From NCBI GenBank assembly GCA_046541015.1, contig JBKHEA010000001.1:156394-220393 (forward strand): a stretch of 64,000 nt of DNA, given 5' to 3'. This document shows, in pieces, positions 61,750 to 64,000 of this stretch. Position numbers and translations under genes: made by a program. Each line of letters starts with the position of its first letter. Position 1 is the stretch's first letter. The notes beneath the pieces were generated by a model. That model had not been told where the DNA came from and ran no database searches. It saw only the letters and a list, made by a program, of their open reading frames with translations. This DNA comes from Liberiplasma sp046541015 (GTDB lineage: Bacteria > Bacillota_I > Bacilli_A > Izemoplasmatales > Izemoplasmataceae).

Positions 61750-62691
61750 ATGAGTGAATTAAAAAAGAAAAAAACACAAGAAGTTATGTATGAAAATGAA
61801 GCCCAAATTAAGAGAAAACAAGCCATTCGACGTGGCATCGTCTATGCGCTTTTAACAATCTTTGCAATCTTTATTGTTATTCCGTTTTATTGGATGATTT
61901 TGACGAGTTTAAAAGTCGATGATCCAAGTGCCGGGATTGCCAATGTCTTTAGAATCCCACCAAGTTTATGGCTACCACCTAGTGAATGGGAAATCAATAA
62001 CTATTGGTTAGTTATGACAGGTGAAGTTCCTTATGGCCGCTATATGATTAACACAGTTATTGTCGCAATCATTTCAACATTAGGAACAGTCGTTACAACG
62101 ATTTTCGCATCCTTTGCGTTTGCAAGATTAAACTTTACTGGTAGAGACACATTCTTCTTAGTTTTAATCGCAACGATGATGATCCCAGGTGAAATGTTTG
62201 TTATTACAAACTTCTTGACTGTATCAAGCTTTGGCTGGGTTGCTAATCAAACCTTTGCTCAAGCGATCGCGGCAATGACGTTACCATTTATGACGAGTAT
62301 ATTTTATATATTCTTCTTAAGACAAACATTTAAAACGGTTCCTAATGAACTTTATTACGCAGCAAAAGTTGATGGAACTAACGACTTTAAATATTTATGG
62401 AAAATCATGGTTCCAATTGCAAAACCAACGATTATAACCATTACCATCTTAAATGCAATGGGAACATGGAATGCTTTCATTTGGCCAAATTTAGTTACTC
62501 AGTTCAATGATACGCACCGTTTAGTATCAAATGGGTTACGTGGAGCAACGTATGTTAATGACGCAGGAAGAACCTTGTTTAACCAACAAATGGCAGCAGC
62601 ATTCTTTGTAACATTACCACTATTAATCACCTTCCTTTCACTTAAAAAATACATCATGCGCGGTGTTTCACGTAGTGGGATTAAAGGTTAG
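61750..62691 (+). CDS. ABC importer permease, UgpE/MalG-like
   Basis: A 313-residue CUT1 permease: charged N-terminal tail, six membrane segments, EAA loop YYAAKVDGTNDFKYLWKIMVPIAKP and the C-terminal KKYIMRGVSRSGIKG typical of MalG-type proteins. Follows UgpA-like by 11 nt with GGTGAGACA. Confidence 0.92.
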   Translation: MSELKKKKTQEVMYENEAQIKRKQAIRRGIVYALLTIFAIFIVIPFYWMILTSLKVDDPSAGIANVFRIPPSLWLPPSEWEINNYWLVMTGEVPYGRYMINTVIVAIISTLGTVVTTIFASFAFARLNFTGRDTFFLVLIATMMIPGEMFVITNFLTVSSFGWVANQTFAQAIAAMTLPFMTSIFYIFFLRQTFKTVPNELYYAAKVDGTNDFKYLWKIMVPIAKPTIITITILNAMGTWNAFIWPNLVTQFNDTHRLVSNGLRGATYVNDAGRTLFNQQMAAAFFVTLPLLITFLSLKKYIMRGVSRSGIKG

Positions 62692-62750
62692 GCTTAAATT
62701 AACGCAACTTAACTTTACTTAACAAAATTACTTAAGATTCATAGTATAAT
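62691..62750 (+). promoter_or_regulatory. Shared TTAAC-repeat element, copy B, and promoter of the binding-protein gene
   Basis: GGCTTAAATTA (62691-62701) then TTAAC at 62699-62703, 62709-62713 and 62719-62723, all in 10-bp register. -10 TATAAT is at 62745-62750. The third repeat overlaps the -35 position, where the base sequence is poor, a typical activator-dependent layout. Confidence 0.65.
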
Positions 62751-62783
62751 ATTTATAGAAAATATTAAGGAGGAAAATTTTAC

Positions 62784-64000
62784 ATGAAAAGAATTTTTAT
62801 GCTTATTGTTTCATTTGCATTAGTTTTATCTTTATCTGCATGTTTAACAGGAGGAACAGGGCGCGAAGAAGTAGATGTTGAAATCCCTGATGAAATCCCT
62901 GCGGATATGGAAATTGAGCTTGTCCTATGGACAGCATTTGGTCAAGACAACACAGAGTTAATCGATGAAATGTTTGAAAGCTTCCAAGAAGAATATCCAA
63001 ACATTACATTAACTCAAACTGGTCAAGGAAATTATGACAACTTAAGAGAGTCTATGATCCATGCAATCGCTGCTGGGGCTACCCCAACCATGATGTTTGG
63101 ATATCCAGACCACTTTGCTGGATACATTAACGGAAATGCGATTGTGCCACTAAATGATTATATCGACCACGATACACACGGGGTTGACTTAGATGATTAT
63201 GTAGAAGGGTTCATCGCAGAAAACTCACAATTTGGTGGAACTTTATACTCAATGCCTTTTGCGAAATCTACTGAAATGTTAGTCTACAATAAAGAAGTAT
63301 TTGATCACCATGGTATTGATTTATCAAATCGTACAACTGCCGTTACTTGGGACGAAATTGACACTTGGGCAGAAGATGTTGTTGGAACTGGTGAGATGCA
63401 ATGTGAATTTATGTTCAATGCAGATTCAAGTTCAAACTTCTTCATCAATAGTTCTCGTCAATGGGGTGCAGGCTATACGAATACTGACGGTGAAATCTTA
63501 ATTGATAATGATACAACTAGAGAGATGTTAGAGTTTTTCGAAACACGTTTTGCAGATAATACTATCGCATTCCCAATTGAATGGGATCAAGATTATGGTT
63601 CAACAAACTTCATCGAAGGTGATGTTTGTATGACTCAAGGGTCAACTGCAGGTACACGTTATAACATCCCTACAGAAGCAAACACCACTGAAGGTAAATT
63701 TGGAGCATTTGAAATTGGTATTTTACCAGTTGTTCAAAAAGAAACTTGTTCATTAGATCCAGATGCAGATCCTTCAACCATTAACCCTAACTGTTCAGCA
63801 ATGCAACAAGGGCCTAATATCGCTATTTCAAGTGATGCAAACGATTATGAACGTTTAGCTGCATGGTTATTTATTAAACACATGACTAGTGTTGAAAATA
63901 CAACATTCTTTGCACAAAATACCGGGTATGTTCCAGTACGTGTTAGTGCCTTTGAAGGTACAGAATATCAAGCATTCTTAAATTCAACAGACCCAGAAGA
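62784..64000 (+). CDS. Extracellular solute-binding lipoprotein (family 1), C-terminus cut by window
   Basis: The first 405 residues are present. Lipoprotein signal with lipid Cys20 (LSLSAC), an acidic linker, then IELVLWTAFGQDNTELIDEMFESFQEEYPNI and the MPFAKSTEMLVYNKEVFDHHGID segment typical of UgpB/MalE-like proteins. It is the receptor for the importer just upstream. Own promoter allows more receptor than transporter. Substrate is not determined. Confidence 0.93.
   Translation, partial: MKRIFMLIVSFALVLSLSACLTGGTGREEVDVEIPDEIPADMEIELVLWTAFGQDNTELIDEMFESFQEEYPNITLTQTGQGNYDNLRESMIHAIAAGATPTMMFGYPDHFAGYINGNAIVPLNDYIDHDTHGVDLDDYVEGFIAENSQFGGTLYSMPFAKSTEMLVYNKEVFDHHGIDLSNRTTAVTWDEIDTWAEDVVGTGEMQCEFMFNADSSSNFFINSSRQWGAGYTNTDGEILIDNDTTREMLEFFETRFADNTIAFPIEWDQDYGSTNFIEGDVCMTQGSTAGTRYNIPTEANTTEGKFGAFEIGILPVVQKETCSLDPDADPSTINPNCSAMQQGPNIAISSDANDYERLAAWLFIKHMTSVENTTFFAQNTGYVPVRVSAFEGTEYQAFLNSTDPE

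Noticed and set aside
1..64000. CRISPR arrays, insertion sequences, prophage, tRNA and rRNA genes.
   Set aside because: No regularly spaced repeats, transposase or integrase reading frames, or cloverleaf or rRNA-like stretches were recognised by eye. A tool search could still find a degenerate one.

Overview
The window is AT-rich DNA from a low-GC Gram-positive bacterium and is centred on the chromosomal replication origin. The order rnpA-rpmH-oriC-dnaA-dnaN-yaaA-recF-gyrB-gyrA is the classic Firmicutes/Mollicutes origin region. TGA is used as a stop codon (for example ispE, yaaA and the 3-dehydroquinate dehydratase gene), so this is not a UGA=Trp mycoplasma. The compact gene set, with spoVG, hslO, MEP-pathway ispE, T-boxes and very short intergenic gaps, would fit an Acholeplasma- or Izemoplasma-like Mollicute or a close relative. 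That placement is inference. Strand bias agrees with an origin near 24.8-25.1 kb: genes to the left are mostly on the minus strand and genes to the right mostly on the plus strand.

Left arm (1-24.7 kb): partial dusB; hslO; glnA behind a structured leader; pyrR-glyA; a purine permease under a guanine-type purine riboswitch; folD-purB-DUF1461; a flavin-reductase-like protein; an M32 carboxypeptidase; fhs; a divergent aromatic operon (chorismate mutase, an AroE-AroK fusion, AroQ, AroF); purA; a GDPD lipase-like exoprotein; mfd; pth; jag-yidC-rnpA-rpmH. GlyA, FolD and Fhs together form the serine-driven one-carbon folate cycle. PurA and PurB convert IMP to AMP, fed by purine uptake.

Origin and right arm (24.7-45 kb): oriC with several DnaA boxes, dnaA, dnaN, yaaA-recF-gyrB-gyrA, a Ser T-box with serS, an M17 aminopeptidase, HIT and PpaX-like proteins, pta, a lipid kinase with rnmV-rsmA-ispE, spoVG, prs, and an Asn T-box with asnS.

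45-56 kb is the more accessory part. It has an autonomous two-peptide transcription unit with its own promoter, palindromes and flanking terminators (45.1-45.5 kb); an operon of a hypothetical gene, NfeD, RDD and SPFH; a ttcA-like gene whose terminator is also a perfect parS palindrome; an operon of CotH kinase, DUF4956, a VTC polyphosphate-polymerase-like protein and an LRR/lamin-tail protein; an aldo/keto reductase; a second parS; and mnmE.

56-64 kb: dnaX with a candidate -1 slippery site, ybaB, recR, a small membrane protein, and a carbohydrate/glycerol-phosphate type ABC importer. The importer's ATPase gene and its binding-protein gene share an upstream element with TTAAC direct repeats at exactly 10-bp spacing. 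No rRNA, tRNA, CRISPR array, insertion sequence or prophage was seen. All coordinates, starts and structures were read by eye, with no database search.
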